DNA from: Silvanigrellaceae bacterium
GTDB lineage: Bacteria > Bdellovibrionota > Oligoflexia > Silvanigrellales > Silvanigrellaceae
Assembly: GCA_947475135.1 (NCBI GenBank)
Contig: CANJMU010000034.1
Span: 1-6,979 of the forward strand
Length of the DNA: 6,979 nucleotides
Direction: 5' to 3'
Shown here: one piece after another, positions 5,159 to 6,979 of the stretch
Layout of the letters: each line of letters starts with the position of its first letter
Numbering within the stretch: the stretch's first letter is position 1
Program-made: the position numbers and the translations under genes
The notes under the pieces: generated by a model
Database searches by the model: none
What the model was told of the DNA's origin: nothing
The model's input: only the letters and a program-made list of their open reading frames with translations

Positions 5159-6322
5159 ATGAACCAAGATAAAATTTTAATTATTGGTAACGGAATACTT
5201 GGCCTTTCTGTAGCGGAATTTTTTTCACGTCAGCAATACATAAATAAGTATTTTGTGGAAATAGAAAGTAAAAAAAATTTGCTGACAGGATCAAGCGCCG
5301 CTGCAGCTAATTTAGCAACAAAAGGTCAATTGTTTGGAAAAGATCCTCATTTTCAAATGAAATTAAATGGAAAAAATATTTATTTTCAATGGTTAAAAAA
5401 TCTGTGTTTTGAATCTAATACAGATGAAAAAGAAATAGAAATGCATTTTAGAAGTGGTTTTGGTTTAGACTTTTTTTCGAAAAAAGAAGATTTAGAATGT
5501 CAATTCAATCGGGTTCTTCAAAATAAAGATGATCTTATTAAAAAAAAATTGCCAACAGATTTTATACAAATTGAAAATGAGGCTCTCAAACTCAATCAAT
5601 TAGAGCTTCATTGTATTTCATATAAAAATGAATTTTGGGTTGATGCCAATTGGTTATTAAATTTATTGCACAAGACGCTTATAAAAAGAAATATAAAGAT
5701 GAATTCTAGTGAGAATGGTTTTACAGAACATCAAATTGGAATATCGCATATTATTTATTGTATGGGTGCATGGACAAATTCAAAAAATCAATTCAATATA
5801 AAATTAGGTAAAGTAACATATGGAATCACATGTTTTTTGGACGAGAAAAATTCCGCTGAATTTTTTGAAAGCCTTATTCAAATTGAAGCTCAATTTACAA
5901 ATAATAAAAATGAAAAAAAAGTTTCTTTGTATAGCTTTCATTACTATGATGATAAAGGTGAAAAAATTAAATTCACTATCAGTGGGCAAAAAAATCGAAT
6001 TTATTTTTCGTCAACGACAATTATTTTGAAAGATGATATTCCTTTTACAGAAGGATTTTTTAAAAATGAGTATGATAATATAAATATAGATTTTAAAAAA
6101 AATATTCATAAATTTTTAAAAGAAAACTTTAATAGAGATACAATCATTTATTCTGTAGAAGGATATAGAATTCGTTATGGACATCAGGAATTTTTAGTGC
6201 AAGAAATTTGTAATGCTGATCAATCTTATTATAAAAAAATAGTTTGTGCAGGAGCTCATAAAAGTGGGTTTTTAATTGCACCTGTCATTTCAGAAATTGT
6301 AGAAAAAATTTTAATGTCCTAA
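5159..6322 (+). CDS. FAD-dependent oxidoreductase, DAO/ThiO-like
   Basis: Predicted flavoprotein of the D-amino acid oxidase / glycine oxidase fold; 387 residues, near the family's usual 360-420. The N-terminus has the beta-alpha-beta FAD dinucleotide motif GNGILG (10-15), an acidic residue ending the second strand (Glu34/Glu36), and SSAAAANLATKGQ (45-57), placed like the Ser/Gly-Ala-rich stretch of ThiO. VDANW (161-165) and CMGAWTN (201-207) match the VDP and TGAW elements of the family. The C-terminus has GYRIRY (335-340) and GAHKSGFLIAPVISEIV (365-381), equivalent to the Gly-His-x-x-Gly FAD-binding element before the last helix. The centre (about 220-330) is Lys/Asn-rich and poorly conserved. 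The substrate is unknown: glycine/sarcosine oxidase, D-amino acid dehydrogenase or an MnmC-type oxidase are possible, and no thi genes are adjacent. The start lacks a clear Shine-Dalgarno; a TAAAAT (5123-5128) is the only -10-like element seen. It is convergent with grxD. Confidence 0.75.
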   Translation: MNQDKILIIGNGILGLSVAEFFSRQQYINKYFVEIESKKNLLTGSSAAAANLATKGQLFGKDPHFQMKLNGKNIYFQWLKNLCFESNTDEKEIEMHFRSGFGLDFFSKKEDLECQFNRVLQNKDDLIKKKLPTDFIQIENEALKLNQLELHCISYKNEFWVDANWLLNLLHKTLIKRNIKMNSSENGFTEHQIGISHIIYCMGAWTNSKNQFNIKLGKVTYGITCFLDEKNSAEFFESLIQIEAQFTNNKNEKKVSLYSFHYYDDKGEKIKFTISGQKNRIYFSSTTIILKDDIPFTEGFFKNEYDNINIDFKKNIHKFLKENFNRDTIIYSVEGYRIRYGHQEFLVQEICNADQSYYKKIVCAGAHKSGFLIAPVISEIVEKILMS

Positions 6323-6368
6323 TTAAAAAAGATGAATATTTTATAGGAAATTAAAAATATTATGTGTT

Positions 6369-6683
6369 TCATTTTAACATTTTTTGAATATCGCCTGATT
6401 TTAACATTTCTACAAAAATATCACATCCACCAATGAATTCTCCTTTAATAAATATTTGAGGAGATGTTGGCCAATTATTCATTTCTTTTAACGCGTCCCA
6501 TAAACCGGGATTCACATTTTGATCCATGTCCTCATAAGAATAAGGGTGATTTAAATCTTTCAAAGAGCGAATAACTTTTGCTGTAAACCCACAGCGTGGA
6601 GCGTCAGGTGTGCCTCGAATGTAGATCATAATATCATTATTTTTAATGGATGTTTCTATTTTATTTTTCCAATTATTTTCCAT
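6369..6683 (-). CDS. grxD: Monothiol glutaredoxin (Grx4 / CGFS-type)
   Basis: Small glutaredoxin that binds a glutathione-ligated [2Fe-2S] cluster between two subunits, or with a BolA partner, and passes clusters to target proteins in the cytoplasm. The 104-residue product has the full family pattern: YIRGTPDAPRCGFT (21-34) with the active Cys31, equivalent to MKGTPxxPxCGFS; the cis-Pro region WPTSPQIF (71-78) that contacts glutathione; and the GGCD signature at 85-88. The active-site motif reads CGFT, not CGFS. ATG 6681-6683 was chosen because GAGG lies 9 nt upstream and the following residues align with Grx4; a longer reading from 6734 lacks support. It starts 11 nt after the bolA stop and is clearly cotranscribed with it. 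Confidence 0.93.
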   Translation of the reverse strand: MENNWKNKIETSIKNNDIMIYIRGTPDAPRCGFTAKVIRSLKDLNHPYSYEDMDQNVNPGLWDALKEMNNWPTSPQIFIKGEFIGGCDIFVEMLKSGDIQKMLK

Positions 6684-6691
6684 AAATTTAT

Positions 6692-6697
6692 ACCTCA
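6692..6697 (-). promoter_or_regulatory. Ribosome-binding site of grxD overlapping the bolA stop codon
   Basis: On the minus strand TGAGGT covers the bolA TGA (6695-6697) and supplies GAGG nine nt before the grxD ATG. Ribosomes ending bolA would sit on this site, so the two genes are probably translationally coupled and made in matched amounts, which suits proteins that form a heterodimer. Confidence 0.65.
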
Positions 6698-6964
6698 GGC
6701 AATTTTTATTGAGTTTGATTTTTCGGCTTCCCATTGTTTTTTCGTAAAAGCTTTAATGGAGAGTGCATGAACTTCTTCAGATTCTACTTCGTCTTTGAAT
6801 AGTTCCATAACCATGCGATGTCTTGTCAGTAGTGTTTTAGATTCAAAATCGTCGCTTATAACGATAACAGAGTAATGATCTGAGCCTCCTGAAAACTCGC
6901 TAACGTAACAAATAGATCCAACAAGACAGGACTCAATTCTTTCCTTTACTTCAGATGAAATCAT
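6695..6964 (-). CDS. BolA/IbaG-family protein
   Basis: BolA-like protein of 89 residues, complete within the window. Members pair with monothiol glutaredoxins through a shared [2Fe-2S] cluster and act in cluster trafficking or iron sensing; some also affect cell shape and stress responses. Family features: SGGSDHYSVIVIS (25-37), the beta-strand pair with a conserved His30 position; LTRHRMVMELF (46-56), the helix with a conserved His; and VHALSIKAFTKKQW (65-78), with the near-invariant His66 cluster ligand. The short length and lack of a C-terminal extension are closer to IbaG or single-domain BolA than to E. coli BolA (105 residues), so no symbol is given. ATG 6962-6964 has GGAG (6974-6977) nine nt upstream; an in-frame TTG at the window edge would be a poorer start. 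Its promoter lies outside. It forms an operon with grxD. Confidence 0.9.
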   Translation of the reverse strand: MISSEVKERIESCLVGSICYVSEFSGGSDHYSVIVISDDFESKTLLTRHRMVMELFKDEVESEEVHALSIKAFTKKQWEAEKSNSIKIA

Positions 6965-6979
6965 AATGCTTTTCTCCAA

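Noticed and set aside
6335..6361. Inverted repeat AATATTTT / AAAATATT between the convergent oxidoreductase and grxD genes
   Set aside because: An all-A/T 8-bp stem is expected by chance in sequence this AT-rich and is too weak to call a bidirectional terminator.

Overview
The window comes from an AT-rich bacterial chromosome and holds mostly housekeeping genes. Its spacers are rich in A and T runs, and most genes use A/T-ending codons; tuf is the exception. The gene set (FadD-type acyl-CoA ligase, CGF(S/T) monothiol glutaredoxin beside a BolA protein, TrmH, and a Thr-Tyr-Gly-Thr tRNA cluster ahead of tuf) points to a proteobacterium in the broad sense. A low-GC Bdellovibrionota/Oligoflexia-like lineage or a low-GC gammaproteobacterium would both fit, but this placement is inference and the sequence alone does not settle it.

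Left part (1-3178, all minus strand). The window opens inside fadD, cut by the edge just after its ATP-binding motif; fadD has its own upstream gap with a candidate promoter. Upstream of fadD in transcription order lies a likely operon: a secreted or membrane-anchored glycine-zipper protein of unknown function (start 3145), then murI (glutamate racemase), then trmH (tRNA 2'-O-methyltransferase), the last two only 4 nt apart. A strong extended -10 element precedes the first gene.

Centre (3179-5116, plus strand). A divergent promoter drives tRNA-Thr(UGU), tRNA-Tyr(GUA), tRNA-Gly(UCC), tRNA-Thr(GGU) and tuf (EF-Tu). This is the same order as thrU-tyrU-glyT-thrT-tufB in E. coli. All four tRNAs encode CCA. 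The unit closes with a near-perfect 16-bp intrinsic terminator, so the secE-nusG-rpl block that often follows in other bacteria is not next door. The tRNA-Gly has a non-canonical T-loop, and the EF-Tu carries eight cysteines and an unusual C-terminus.

Right part (5117-6979). A plus-strand FAD-dependent amine/amino-acid oxidase-like gene (ThiO/DAO fold) follows the terminator and converges on a minus-strand bolA-grxD pair. In that pair the glutaredoxin ribosome-binding site overlaps the bolA stop codon; the two proteins are known partners in iron-sulfur cluster handling.

I see no mobile element, CRISPR array, phage gene, toxin-antitoxin pair or defence system. The points worth a second look are residue-level oddities: the MurI Asn-to-Gly change beside the catalytic Cys, the tRNA-Gly T-loop, the Cys-rich EF-Tu and the CGFT glutaredoxin. 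A few candidate regulatory structures are also listed.
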